Assembly: GCA_030770535.1 (NCBI GenBank)
Contig: JASVEC010000038.1
Coordinates: 248,001-312,000 of the forward strand
Source of the DNA: Batkoa obscura
Lineage: Eukaryota > Entomophthoromycota > Entomophthoromycetes > Entomophthorales > Batkoaceae
DNA: 64,000 bases
Direction of reading: 5' to 3'
Position numbers and translations under genes: made by a program. The notes under the pieces are model-generated. The model was not told the origin of the DNA. It ran no database searches and saw only the letters and a list, made by a program, of their open reading frames with translations. Every line of letters begins with the position of its first letter. Position 1 is the stretch's first letter. Positions 47,931 through 59,691 of the stretch are shown here, piece by piece.

Positions 47931-48528
47931 AATATTGAAAGTTAAAAAAAAGAGTTTATTTATTTATTTATTTTATTTTATTTTATTTTATTTATTTTAT
48001 TTATTTTATTTTATTTATTTTATTTTATTTATTTTATTTTATTTTATTTATTTTATTTATTTTATTTATTTATTTATTTATTTATTTAATTTTATTAAAA
48101 ATGAATTTTAACTTATTTTTTATTATTTAGAATAATATTCACAATTACTTGAAGTTATTAAATTATTTTTTATTTTAAATTTAATAAAGTATAATAAAAT
48201 AAATAAAATAGACATAATAAAACAATTTTAGTTTGAGATAGTTTAATAAACAAGGATTTGATTTTGAAACAATAACGACGATAGCAATTTATTAAATATT
48301 ATATTAAACTAAATAATAATAATAATAATAATAATATTCAATTAATAAATTAATAAATTTAATAAATCAATAAAAGAATAATAATGATTTAAATATGACT
48401 TAAAAAAATATTTAAGCACCAATTTTTCCACACTTAAAAACTAAGAAAGACTATTGGTCCACGTCACGAAAAGAAAGTATAAAATTTAAAAATTAATATT
48501 TAATTTTAATATTAATTTTCAGTCCATT
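47931..48528. other. Intergenic with simple repeats
   Basis: Besides the TTTA tract it holds an (AAT)n run at ~48316-48345. A CCAAT-type box and a CACGTCAC element (~48457-48468) lie just upstream of the next ATG. No gene. Confidence 0.5.
47955..48092. repeat. TTTA/TTTTA simple-repeat tract
   Basis: About 138 bp of alternating TTTA and TTTTA units, immediately 3' of the Trs120 stop codon. It is the longest microsatellite in the window. Confidence 0.9.
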
Positions 48529-50052
48529 ATGAGTGATCAAAGTAGCGAATATTCTTATAATGAACATTATAGTGATGAAGAAATGGGTCCGAAACTATGG
48601 GGAGGAGCTTTTTATTGTGGTACACATGATATTGCTGATAAGCTAAATTATACAATTCAAAACGATAAATTTTTATATAAACAAGAAATACAAGTCTCTT
48701 TAGCCTATTGTGAAGCATTGCATGATATTAACATTTTAACATCTGAAGAACTAATTCAGGTTCAACAAGGTTATTCTACTATTTTAAAAGAATGGGAAGA
48801 AAATCAATTTATTATTGAAAACACAGATGAAGATATTTATACTGCTAATGAAAGAAGATTAGTTGAATTAATAGGTCCTACTGGTTCTAAAATAGGAACT
48901 GGAAAATCAAGGGATAGTCATTCAAGTACAGTATTAAGATTATGGTTAAGAGAAGAAATTAAAGAATTAATATTAATGTATAAAAAAACAATATTAAATG
49001 TAGTCAAAAGAGCAGAAGATGATAAAGACTTGGTTATGCCAGGACATACTCATAATCAATTAGCTGAACCTATCCGTTATTCTCATTTGTTATTAAGTTA
49101 TGGATTTAAATTTCAACAAGATATTGAAAGAATTGAACAAGTTTTAAAACATATTAATCAATTTCCATTAGGCGGTGGTGGTTACGCAGGTATTAATTAT
49201 AATATTGATTTAAATAAATTAGCAAAACAACTTGAATTTGATGGAATTATAAAAAACTCTATTAATGCAGTAGCTGATCGTACATTTATAATGGAATTTT
49301 TATTTTGGGCTTCAATTACGGGATTAAATTTTTCACAATTATCTGAAGAAATGTTAAAATTAGATTGTTATGGTTATATTCATCCTAATCCAGTTCATGA
49401 AACTGGTTCAAGTTATTATGCTCATCAAAGTCATGCTAATTGTTTAGAAGTTTTAAGAAGTAAAGCAGGTATTATTTTTGGAAAGGTAATAATAGAAACT
49501 ATTATTTATTATATTTTATTAATTCTATTTATCTTATTTTATTTTATTTTTTAGTTAACTGGATTTATGATGACAAGTAAATCCTTATCTAATGGTCCAA
49601 ATAAAGATTTTAATGAAGCTAATCAATTAATATTTGATACAGTTAATATATTAAAACAATGTATACCAATGGTAGGTCAATTTATAAGATTATTAACTGT
49701 AGATAATATTAGTATGAAACAAAAGCTAAATGAAGCTTTATTATGTAATGAAGCTATCAAATATTTGGTATTAAAAGAAGTACCATATCGACAAGCTCAT
49801 CATATAATTGGTAAAATTAAATCCCAAGTACCAATTAAATCTAATTCTTCTATGTTTAAATTACCAATGAAAGTATTAACTCAATTTAGTAATAAATTTG
49901 ATGAAGATTTTCAACAATTACATGAGAAATATGAAGATGCTGTTAATAATTGTAATAATATTGGAGGTACTTCTTTAGATTCTATAAATGAACAAATTGA
50001 AGAATTAAAACAATGGTTAAATATTACAGAAGAAGAGTTTAGTAATAGTTAA
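48529..50052 (+). CDS. Argininosuccinate-lyase-like protein with degenerate active site (probable pseudoenzyme)
   Basis: Two exons (48529-49485, 49555-50052; 69-nt intron) give 484 aa, the length of argininosuccinate lyase. The fold is unmistakable: KLWGGAF (23-29 region), DEDIYTANERRLVELIG (100-116), RLWLREEI, EFLFWASITGLNFSQLSEEM and KAGIIFG. Yet the catalytic signatures are rewritten. HTGRSRND is GTGKSRDS (123-130), YTHLQRAQP is HTHNQLAEP (173-181), the GSSLMPQKKNP loop is GSSYYAHQSHAN (293-304), and the KGLPSTYNKDLQEDK stretch is KSLSNGPNKDFNEAN. The Ser of GSS and the TH pair remain; the conserved Asn, Asp, Lys and Pro residues are lost. The frame and splice sites are intact, so the protein is probably made. 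Likely not an arginine-biosynthetic lyase; a regulatory or structural function, or another substrate, is inferred. Confidence 0.85.
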
Positions 50053-50547
50053 ATGAGAAGTTAATTACAGATTTAATAAAATTATTTTATATATTATATT
50101 ATATTATATTATATTATATTATATTATATTATATTATATTATATTATGTCATATTATTGTATTTATTTTTATTTTATTTATTTTATTTTTATTTTTATTA
50201 TATATTCATTACTATTACTTAATCTGCTCTATTATTATTCTTTAATATATTAATATTAATATTATCTTTCTTAATATTAATAGCATTGATTATATTATTT
50301 ATTCTAGCTAAATTAAATTTATTGTATTATTAATCATACTGTATCAATTCCAATAATAAATTGAATTCATTTAATTCTTTTTAAAAGTGACGTAAGAATT
50401 GGAAAATATAGCTAATTTTTATATAAATAGTAAAGTTTAAGGGATACAAATTAAAACATACATGATCATTTGAAGTATTATAATTATTGAAACCTTTATT
50501 TTTAAATTCTATTATTTTATCTTTTACTTTGATTAAGTTTAAATTTG
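50053..50547. other. Intergenic with a pentanucleotide repeat
   Basis: 495 nt, dominated by the ATATT tract and other A/T-only sequence. No gene. Confidence 0.5.
50091..50147. repeat. (ATATT)n microsatellite
   Basis: About eleven near-perfect ATATT units, 40 nt after the lyase-like stop codon. Confidence 0.9.
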
Positions 50548-51555
50548 ATGCCACATTCAAATAAATTGAATATCAATAATAATTATAAATTAGCTTATTG
50601 TGCTTTATTAACTAAAGAATCATATACTCCAGGTGCTCATGCGTTAGTTATCTCCCATTCACAAGTAGCTAGCAAATATCCTTTACTCTTCCTCATCAGT
50701 TCTGAGATAACTTTAGAAACTCAAAAGAAATTAAGATTATCTAATCCCAAAGTGATATTTCAACAAGTAGATTTAATTTATCCCAAAGATAAATCTATTG
50801 AATCATGTTATGCCTTCTCACATTTTTCAGAAGTATGGACTAAATTACAATGTTTTTCGTTAGAACAATATGATTATTTATGTTGTCTAGATTGTGATAT
50901 GTTATTTTTAAAAAATCTAGATGAATTCTTAGAATTAGCATCAAATAAGATATTACATCGATCCAAGTTTAACTATAAAAAAGAAGTTCAATTTCCTGAA
51001 AATACAATTAATTTAATGGCATGTCATGCTTGTGTTTGTAACCCTATGAAAAGAAAAAATTACCCAAAATGGTGGCAACCTATGAACTGTGCTTATAGTA
51101 ATAGTATGAATGTAGAAAATAGAATTGATGTAGAAAATCATTGGAATGAAGTTCAAGTTGATGAATGGAATACATTACTTGAGTTTCCAACTTTAAAAAA
51201 AAGTTATTTTAATACAGGTTTATTTATCATTAGTCCTAATCTTCAAATTTATCAACATTTATATGAGATTGTAATCAATTTAAATTCTAAGAATTGTATT
51301 TATCAATTTCCAGAACAAGATTTATTAAATTTATTTTTTTATAAGTCTTGGGAAGCATTACCATTGTCTTTGAATTTTTTAAAAACTATTGTTATCTCTC
51401 ATCCAGAGTTAGTTAATTTAGATAAAGTTAGAAATTTGCATTTTATTATGGATAAACCTTGGAATTTTGATTTTGAAGATGAGGAAGATTTATTTTTTGA
51501 ATTAAATATGAAATGGAGAGAGGTGTTTAATAATGAGAAGAAGTTGATTCAATAA
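50548..51555 (+). CDS. GT8-family glycosyltransferase (glycogenin/galactinol-synthase-like)
   Basis: 335 aa, single exon, start MPHSNKLNIN at 50548. GT8 features: N-terminal strand KLAYCALLTKESYTPGAHAL and FSEVWTKLQCFSLEQYDYLC. The metal-binding DxD is CLDCDMLFLKNLDEF; YFNTGLFIISPN, FPEQDLLNLFF and the C-terminal LHFIMDKPW (His for metal, Lys for phosphate) complete the set. No signal peptide or membrane anchor, so it is cytosolic, as in glycogenin-like proteins. It lacks an obvious Tyr-rich self-glucosylation region, so the acceptor is unknown. Donor presumably UDP-glucose or UDP-galactose. Confidence 0.82.
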   Translation: MPHSNKLNINNNYKLAYCALLTKESYTPGAHALVISHSQVASKYPLLFLISSEITLETQKKLRLSNPKVIFQQVDLIYPKDKSIESCYAFSHFSEVWTKLQCFSLEQYDYLCCLDCDMLFLKNLDEFLELASNKILHRSKFNYKKEVQFPENTINLMACHACVCNPMKRKNYPKWWQPMNCAYSNSMNVENRIDVENHWNEVQVDEWNTLLEFPTLKKSYFNTGLFIISPNLQIYQHLYEIVINLNSKNCIYQFPEQDLLNLFFYKSWEALPLSLNFLKTIVISHPELVNLDKVRNLHFIMDKPWNFDFEDEEDLFFELNMKWREVFNNEKKLIQ

Positions 51556-51960
51556 ATAATTTAATTTATATATGTTTATTTTTCTATTAATATTTTCTAT
51601 TTCTCAATTTCATTTTATTACAAGTTGTAATGTATTTCTATTATAATATTTCAGTTCATTAATAATTTTCGATACTTTAATATACCTACAAATTAACTTA
51701 ATATAATACTAACCTAGCTTATAGTCATATATCTTAAAATGATTGTATCCTACCTAAAGAATCGAAGTCTTAACTAAAAGTTAATATTAGGTAAAAACAT
51801 TTCCAATATTTAGAAAATCTATTTCATTTCAAAGTGGCTTATTTCTTGAAAATTCCATTTTGATTCATTTAATTGGTTAAAATAGCAATTCACTATTTAA
51901 ACAATGTAAACATAACTCATTCAATAAATTTTAATTTTAAAATAAAAATAAAAATAAAAG
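51556..51960. other. Intergenic, no gene seen
   Basis: 405 nt AT-rich; carries the presumed ARPC5 promoter. Confidence 0.5.
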
Positions 51961-52602
51961 ATGGCATTTCGACAAATTGATATTGATACAATTGAAGGTA
52001 AAAGATGGGTGAATTCAGATTTTATATTAGCTGATAATAGTGTTATTGAACAAGAATATAATGAAAGAAGTAAAGAAGTTAAAACTTTATTATCAAAGTA
52101 AGTTCATGATTTTTTAAATGATAAATGAGTCATAAATAATTGATTTAACTGAGATAAATTTTAATTAGGGGCAAAAATCAAGAAGCTTTAGAAAGAGCAC
52201 TTTTAAATCCACCTTATTTTTCAGATAATGAAGAGTTAAAAGTAAGTTACAATAATAATAATTAACAAGAATTATCATTGTTTATAAACTTAAATCATTT
52301 TAGAATCAGAATTTACATTCCGTTATGGATGTCTTATCTTCTTTTAAAAGCAATCAATTACCAGATGTTATTGGCTCTTTATCACCGGATCATTTAGATG
52401 TTTTAATGAAATATGTTTATCGTGCTATGGCATATCCAGCTCAATTTAATAGCTCTGTGGCTTTAACTTGGCATGAAAAAGTAAGTTTTTACTTTCTTTT
52501 TTAAACTTGAACTTGAGTCATTGATCAAAATTAACATAGTTAGTTGAAGCTAATGGTACAGCTGCTATTGTTCGTGTTTTGACTGATTATAGAACTGTTT
52601 AG
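51961..52602 (+). CDS. ARPC5: Actin-related protein 2/3 complex subunit 5 (p16-Arc)
   Basis: Four exons (51961-52097, 52169-52241, 52304-52480, 52540-52602), 149 aa, family length 150. FRQIDIDTIEGKRW at the N-terminus, then GKNQEALERALLNPP, LDVLMKYVYRAMAYP and the C-terminal EKLVEANGTAAIVRVLTDYR are the conserved ARPC5 blocks. Role: smallest subunit of the ARP2/3 complex that nucleates branched actin, used in cortical actin patches and endocytosis. Introns are 71, 62 and 59 nt; no ORF in the gene is longer than ~60 codons uninterrupted, so it is easily missed. Confidence 0.93.
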
Positions 52603-53287
52603 TTTATCAAATGGTTTAAATGGAAGGTTCATTAAGTAAATAAGTTTGATTTAATATTTTTTACTTTTAGATTGTAGTTTTAATTTATTTGTTCCGTGAT
52701 TGAATTTTAATTTGATTATTTAGTTTTAATTTAATGCCAATAATATAAGACTAATATTAATATAGAACAACATATAAGAATGTATTTTTATGTTTAAGAA
52801 TTTTAGTGATAGTTTTTTTTACTCAAATGGCGCTTACAAGATGGAAAAAGTGATGAAGCCAAAAAAAACATCTCGATATAACAACTAAAGCTCATATTTC
52901 AATGAAAAACTAGTTCATAAATTGTCAATCATACTCAATTTTACTGATAATTATAATTATAATTATAATACTCCAAATTTACAAGTTAAATGTATCAACT
53001 ATAAATAGGAACCTTGTTTAATCATTATAATTTAAGTATCTTATTTGAATGAACCTTTATTTATAAATAGTTAACTTTTAAACCTAAATCAGGATATAAT
53101 ATGTTTGGAAAAATATAAAATTATTGAGATTCGTATATAATAAAAAAACTTAAAACTATATAAAGGATAAATAAATAAAAAAACAACAATACCTTTTTAA
53201 ACTAAAGATTAATTCAAAAGAATAATTTAACTAGTTTGATATGATTTTTATATTTAATAATAAAGAAAAGAATGTCTGTTTTAATAA
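52603..53287. other. Intergenic with MITE copy 5
   Basis: 685 nt between convergent genes. The only structure recognised is the MITE at 52775-52876 and a short ATTATA repeat (~52939-52970). Confidence 0.5.
52775..52876 (-). mobile_element. MITE copy 5 (more diverged)
   Basis: About 102 bp, TA-flanked, left end TAAGAATGTATTTTTATG, right end AACATCTCGA. Same family; more substitutions than copies 3 and 4, so older. Confidence 0.65.
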
Positions 53288-54490
53288 TTAAATAGACTGC
53301 ATATTTGTAATAGTAACTCCCAAATCTTGTTTTGCTTTACCATTGGCGATAGATTTCCTAGCAATTTCCACCCCATGTTTAAAGTCATTAGCGATACCAG
53401 CGGTTACTAAAACAGCAGAAGTATTCAATAAAATAAAATCTAAAATTGGGCCATGATACTCATTATTTAATATCCTTGAAAATAACTTTGCATTTTCTTC
53501 ACTTGTTCCACCTTTAACTAATGATAATTCATGTCTTGATAAACCAAAATCTTCCGGTGTTATTATTCTTTCAGTGATTTTACCACTTTCAATTTCCCAT
53601 ACCTAAAAAAATTAAAGTTAAAGCAAAATTAATTATAAATTATATAAACAAAACTTACAAAAGTTTCCCCGGCTATAGAAATTTCATCTAAACCTTCTTT
53701 ACCATGAACTACCATACCTTTAACTGCTCCTAAAAGCAACAATGTTTCTGCCATAATTTTACCCAATTCTTTAGAATAAACACCTACTACCATTCGACCA
53801 GGTCTAGCTGGATTCGATAATGGTCCTAAATAATTAAAGATAGTTGGAAATCCAAGTTCTTTTCTTGGTTTTGATACTGATACCCATGCTGGATGAAATA
53901 ATGGAGCAAATAAAAAACAAAAGTTATTATTTTTAATTACGGAGGGTACATTATCTTTAGTTATCTTTTCGAAATTATACCCAACAGATTGTAAAAAATC
54001 GGAAGACCCTGATTTTGATGTAGAAGCTCGATTACCATGCTATCAAGTAAATAAAAATATTATTATAATTTTTTATCTAATATTAATTTTAATAACTCAC
54101 TTTAACTACCTTAGCCCCACAAGAAGCAGAGATAATAGCAGATGCTGTAGACACATTAAAAGTATCATGACCGTCACCACCAGTACCAACGATATCAACC
54201 AAATTATTTCTAAACTCATCTTCTTCAAAATGAATCAAATTAGCATGTTCTCTTAATACTCTAACACAAGCTTCAACAATTTTTGGATTTTTATCTATCT
54301 TTGCTAATTTAATTATAGTTAAAAAAGAACCTATCTGTGCAGCTGTAGCTTTTCCACTCATGATTATTGTCATGGCTAAAACAGTATCATCATAAGTGAA
54401 TTCTTCTGGGATGGATATTAACTTCTTTAATAATGGTTTAAAGCTATCTGAAGTTAGTTCTGAAGTTAGTTCTGAAGTCATTGAAGTCAT
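53288..54490 (-). CDS. TRP4: Anthranilate phosphoribosyltransferase
   Basis: Three exons (54101-54490, 53659-54039, 53288-53602) with 61- and 56-nt introns give 361 aa. The phosphoribosyl-diphosphate site VDIVGTGGDGHDTFNVSTAS and the second motif KHGNRASTSKSGSSD span the first intron. They are followed by FAPLFHPAW, GFPTIFNYLGPLSNPARP and MVVHGKEGLDEIS, all in family order. Reaction: anthranilate + PRPP to phosphoribosyl-anthranilate, step two of tryptophan synthesis. Presence as a separate gene matches fungal TRP4. The N-terminus has a small SELTSE repeat from a tandem DNA duplication. Confidence 0.94.
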
Positions 54491-55854
54491 TATAAGGCTT
54501 ATAAATTAATAAATAAAGGTTTGATTGAGGTTGATTTTTGAGTTCTTTTGTATTGATTTTTTTTATGATGACTCATCATATGTACAAATTAAGAAGTAAT
54601 ATTATCAAAGTTTACTAAATTTTCAATGTAATAAAGTTATTATTTTGGATATTTGAAGTATTTTTTAAATTTAATAATATATACTCCTTTAAAAAATAAA
54701 ATGTTTTGAATTAATATTTAAATGTTTTATTAGTTAACTCTAATTATTGATATTTAACATATTTAATAAATATTATAGTGGTAATATTTTTATCAAATTG
54801 ATCACGTTGTAAATTAGACGAAAAATTAATCAGTCTTATTTCAAAATATGACAATAAAATTCATGTATAGTTTTATTTTTTAAAATACATTTTTACTTAT
54901 AAGTAAATATAACAAGTAGATTACGTTATAAATAATATAATTTATTTAAATAAATCGGAAATTATCTTTTCCTTTATATTATCATGTAAATGGCTTTGGA
55001 TATAAAACAATAAATATATTGAAAATAATTTTATCTAACTTGAAAAACAAAGCTATTTTAATATGTATACAATAGAACCCACTTCAAATTTCTTAACAAC
55101 TCATTTTTGATAGTTTCTTCTTTTTTGTCTTTACATTATCTTTATATAAATATATATAATGTTTGTTCCATCTACTTTAGCTTTAGTGTCTTTTTTTATC
55201 TTTTTTGTTTCAATATAACTATTGATTTTTTTTATTTTTCACTATATAAAATGAATCAAATATTAAAATAATAATAAATCGTCTTCAGTTTCATAGCTAT
55301 CAGTTTTAACTTTAGTTATTTTAATTTTAAAATTGATTACACCATATATTATTTTCAATATATTCTAATTCTTCTGGAAAATCACCTTGGTAAAATAACA
55401 CTTTTATAATATTTTCATTTTTGTATAAAATTTCACAAATCTCTAGATATTTGTTATTTACCTTGCTTTTTAAGTAATTCCAGTTTATACTATCTTTTGC
55501 TAACCCAGAGTAAATAGAAAATCTTTACTATATATAAATATTTTATTATTTTGACCTATCGCTGAATTATTTTAATATTTTCTTCACTATAATGACAATA
55601 TTTAATATATCAATAGTGATATAGTCTTTTAAAATACTACTAGTTTTTCTTAATATTATTTTAAACTTTATATTAATATTAAATAGTCTATTTCATTAAA
55701 TTATAACTCCTGCAAGTGTTGTAGATATTGTAAAAGTATTAGTTTTTGACTATAAAAAATAATCCAATAATAATGGGATAAATTAGAATTTTAAATTTGA
55801 ACATAAACAAAAATTTAAAAATCAACTAAAGAGTCTTATATTAATTTCATCTAA
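54491..55854. other. Intergenic with gene-remnant at its end
   Basis: 1.36 kb. Mostly A/T-only; 55327-55525 contains a possible terminal exon on the minus strand (separate entry). Confidence 0.5.
55327..55525 (-). pseudogene. Possible terminal exon or remnant of an unidentified gene
   Basis: Minus-strand frame open for ~65 codons without an ATG, preceded by an acceptor-like TATATATAG. It reads RFSIYSGLAKDSINWNYL, then KVNNKYLEICEILYKNENII and PEELEYIENNIWCNQF. The composition is protein-like and recalls leucine-repeat/F-box protein ends, but no domain is assured. Further upstream (55560-55760, minus) only short open pieces are seen, so a full gene could not be built. Confidence 0.3.
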
Positions 55855-56705
55855 ATGTCGGCAGTACCAAATTTAACATTATACGTCAATAATCTTAATG
55901 ATAAGATCCACAAAGAAGGTAAAATTCGTACTTATTTTTTGTAAATAAGATTTTATCATTTACTTGTAGATTTAAAAAAGAATCTTTATAATTTATTTAC
56001 AACTTATGGTACAATTGTGGATATAATAGCTTTAAAAACGAAAAAATGTCGAGGACAAGCATTTATTGTTTTTGACAATATGCCTTCTGCTACCGCTGCT
56101 TTAAAAGCTTTACAAAACTTTAACTTTCTTGGTAAAGAAATGGTAAATAATTTTTAATTTATCAACTATAACTAATAATTTAGAAAATTCAATTTGGAAA
56201 AACAAAATCAAACGTTATCAAACAAATGGAAGGAACTTTTAAATCAGCTTATATTCCATTAAATACAGCTACTCCTATAACTTCACAAACTGGTAATTTT
56301 CAATTTGTGTTACTTTTGACCTAAAATTTATATGATTATTAGAAAAAAGAGAAAGAGAAGAGGAGGAAGATGAAACCGAAGAATCAGGTAATAGATTATA
56401 AAAGATAATAGAATAAGGCTAATTTATTATTAGCCAATAAAAAAGCAAGTAACGAAGAAACAGAGGAAGAAGCCAATCGTATTTTATATATTGAAAACTT
56501 ACCAGCTGAAGCAACAGATGAAATGGTATCTTTCCTTTTTCAACAATATGCTGGATTTAAAGAAATCCGAATGGTACCTGGTAGACCTGGTTTAGCATTT
56601 GCTGAGTTTGAAACTTCAGCTCAAGCAACTGCAGCCAAAACTATTATGAACGGTTTTCATTTTTCAACTGAAAATATTATCAAGGTTACCTATGCTAAAA
56701 AATAA
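55855..56705 (+). CDS. U2 snRNP B''/U1A-type RNA-binding protein
   Basis: Five exons (55855-55918, 55970-56142, 56184-56292, 56343-56387, 56434-56705), 220 aa. Two RRM domains: RRM1 with LTLYVNNLNDKI (RNP2), CRGQAFIVFDN (RNP1) and FGKTKSNVIKQMEGTF; RRM2 with RILYIENLPAEAT and GLAFAEFET. They are separated by an acidic, Lys-rich linker. The length favours U2B''; these fungi-type proteins can serve both U1 and U2 snRNPs. Role: binds an snRNA stem-loop in the spliceosome. Exon 4 is only 45 nt. Confidence 0.92.
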
Positions 56706-57301
56706 ATTTAAGTTATGTTGTGAGTGGAAGTTTTATAGTAATGTTTATTTTTTGCTTTAAATCATTAAAATTAAATATTATAGCAGGATATTATGAATGT
56801 TTATCAGATCTTGAGTTACTGTTTGCTTTTTTAAAATAAATGCTGTCAGATTATACTTATTCAATTTTGTATTCTATATAAATTTTAATAAGAGTTTTAT
56901 TCAAATCTAAGATAAATAATTAGAGTAGAATTATGGCAAATAATCCAGATCTTTTTTTAATTTTCAGTATACATTAAATTAACTTAATAAGAAATATATA
57001 AAGTAAACTCTTAATTACTTTTACTATGATAATTCAAAAGCCGACACCTATTAAACTATGGCGTTTTACAATTATATTATAACTTAACATCTCCTCAAAA
57101 TTCACTTTATTTTATTATATGTCCCTATACATTTTGTTCTTATTAGGTAAATTGAAGTAAATTATAATAGTGTTATTACTATGACTCTTGATTGGTTAAG
57201 GAATAGCCAATAAATCATCATCAATCCTACTTAGTGATACATAAACCGTGCTTTAGTCAAAAATTAGTTTTTATTTTTAAATAAAAGGAGTATCACTATA
57301 A
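56706..57301. other. Intergenic with paired CCAAT boxes
   Basis: 596 nt. GATTGG and GCCAAT lie close together (~57189-57213), about 90-110 nt upstream of RBX1; likely promoter elements. No gene. Confidence 0.45.
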
Positions 57302-57846
57302 ATGGAAGGGCAAGAAGTCGAAGAGAAGAAAAGGTTTGTTGTAAAGAAGGTAAAAAAAGCTTTGAGATTAAATTAAATCAACTAAAACTATCAAATTTAG
57401 TGGAATGCTGTCGCTTTATGGGCTTGGGGTAAATAAATTCAGCTTAAATTTGAATAAATTTGTAACTTAAATTAAATAGATATTGTAGTGGATAACTGCG
57501 CTATTTGCCGTAGTCATATTATGGAGCTATGTAAGTATCTAATATTTAATAATAAAATATCAAGATACTAATTTTTGGTAGGCATAGAATGTCAGACAAA
57601 TCAACCTAATGCTTCAAATGAAGAATGCAAAGTTGCTTGGGGAGTTTGCAATGTAATTAAGCTTTGATTTAATTACATAAATATTAATTAGTTTTAGCAT
57701 GCTTATCATTATCACTGTATTTCAAGATGGTTAAAGGATCGTCATGTTTGTCCACTTGATAATCGTAGTTGGGAGTTCCAAAAGTAAGTTTTATCAGATT
57801 AAGTTTTGAATTGATTTTAAAATTCCAAATTAGATACGGCGAATAA
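57302..57846 (+). CDS. RBX1: RING-box protein 1 (Rbx1/Roc1), cullin-RING ligase subunit
   Basis: Six small exons (57302-57349, 57401-57428, 57480-57530, 57582-57652, 57698-57783, 57834-57846) encode 98 aa. [20 protein letters not shown] is the Rbx1 cullin-binding beta-strand and first zinc ligand. The RING-H2 continues with [43 protein letters not shown] and ends WEFQKYGE. All zinc ligands are present. Role: recruits ubiquitin- or Nedd8-charged E2 to cullins in SCF-type ligases. Its N-terminus is shorter than in animals. No exon exceeds 86 nt. Confidence 0.94.
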
Positions 57847-58661
57847 ATTATTCGAAATGAAGCGAAATCAAATACTTGGTATAGCTTTCAAATATTTTTA
57901 ATTATTATATTTCACGTAGATTAATCTGCAATCAATTATTTTTAAAAAGTATTAAATTTGTAAAATAAATTTTATATTGAAGGGATAGTTTAATATTATA
58001 TTTTATCTAATTATTTTTGTTAGTATTTCCAATATTGTTGCTGTATGTTTATAGAATCTGTCAAACATTTAAATGTATTCCATATACTTTATATTTACTT
58101 TACTATTATTATTATTTTACTTTTAGTTTATAAATAAAATCATGATATCTAAAAGTGAAATATATATAGAAATATATAAAAATTCAATCAAAATAATAAC
58201 GAATATATTTTATTTTAAAATAGTGCTATTATATTCTGATTTACATGTTAGAATTGTCAAACGGCTTGTTAAAATATAACTAATTTATTATAATTAAAGA
58301 ATAGATTGTATATCATAACTTTCTAACGCATGTTAAGCTATCTGAGTAATAGGCGTTATAGTTTCATTTATTGTAGCTAGAACCAAAATTAAGGCTGTAT
58401 TTCTTAGAATACCTATTGGAATATCTTTTTTGGTTTGATCATTTTGTCCATTTTTTTAGGCTACTAGATCAAAAAGCATTCATGAATAAAAGATTAAATA
58501 GATTTTTAGTATAAAATGCTTGATATTTATTTATTATGGTTTAATAGAAAAAAAGAATATAAAGTGCAAAATTTATTTGAATTTTAGTTTCTAACTCAAA
58601 ATTACTCAATATGTTTGAGTGATACTATCCTGAAAGAGATGTATTACCATTATATAATATA

Positions 58662-58762
58662 TGAGAGTGTTTTTTTTAGCTTCATGACTCTTTCCATCTT
58701 TTAAGTAGTATTTAAGTGGAGAAATTGTTAGTAAAATTCTTAAACACAAAAACACATTATTA
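58662..58762 (+). mobile_element. MITE copy 6
   Basis: About 101 bp, TA-flanked, left end TGAGAGTGTTTTTTTT, right end AACACATTATTA; interior matches the family. Confidence 0.7.
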
Positions 58763-59540
58763 TATGTTACATTTGACTACTTGCACGTTTATACCTGATA
58801 CTGTTAGAAGTTGGACACTTCAAGTTTATTTATCTGTAGGCAATGTAGTTGTGTGTTTTTATCTTAAATATTTAAACTAGATGTAGTTAGCCATTATAAA
58901 TAATAATGGTTAGCCTATTTCTTTGCATCAAAAATTCATAGCTCATTTTAAAATTAATAATCATAAACATTAATAATAATAATAAATATTAGTTTTTATA
59001 CTGTTTTTAACTACATGGTCCTGCATCTTATATTTAGTTAAAATCTCTTTTTCCTAAAATGTTAGCTCAAAGCAGCATCAAACATTGCTGTCAATACATA
59101 AATAACAGCTTAGCCTAGTTTTGTATCGCAAAGATATTTAGAACCAATATTTAGCAGGCTCAGCTATTACTTATTTCTACTGATAAGCATTTATTTTTAG
59201 TTTTTAATAGATGCCTTACTTGATCAATTTTAGTTGGCTAATTTAATATATTTGCTTCTTATAATATTAAATTATCGAAGCAACACTTCTTACCACAGGC
59301 TTAGTAAAGATATCAATTTTATGTTATAATTTATAAAATACAAGTAGAAAGTATAAAATATTTACAAAAAACCGCAGCTTCTATTAGCAATTTTGGTGGA
59401 ACCTGACCAGAGTTGGATTCATAATCTTCATCATTCTTAATAATATATATATATTCAGTAACAAATGTTAATACAGCATGGATACAGTTTATTCACTCAT
59501 TATTAACAATTCAAGGAATCAACTTTACCACTAGTATATA

Positions 59541-59642
59541 TGAAGATGTTTTTTTTTGACTTCATCACTTTTTCTATCTTTTAAGCGCTATTTGAATGGA
59601 AAAATTGTTAGTAAAATTCTTAAATACAAAAATACATTCCTA
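59541..59642 (+). mobile_element. MITE copy 7
   Basis: About 102 bp, TA-flanked, left end TGAAGATGTTTTTTTTTG, right end AATACATTCC; interior closely matches copy 3. Confidence 0.75.
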
Positions 59643-59691
59643 TATTATAGTACTAGTATAAAAAATACCAGCTTGTATTCATTATTATACA

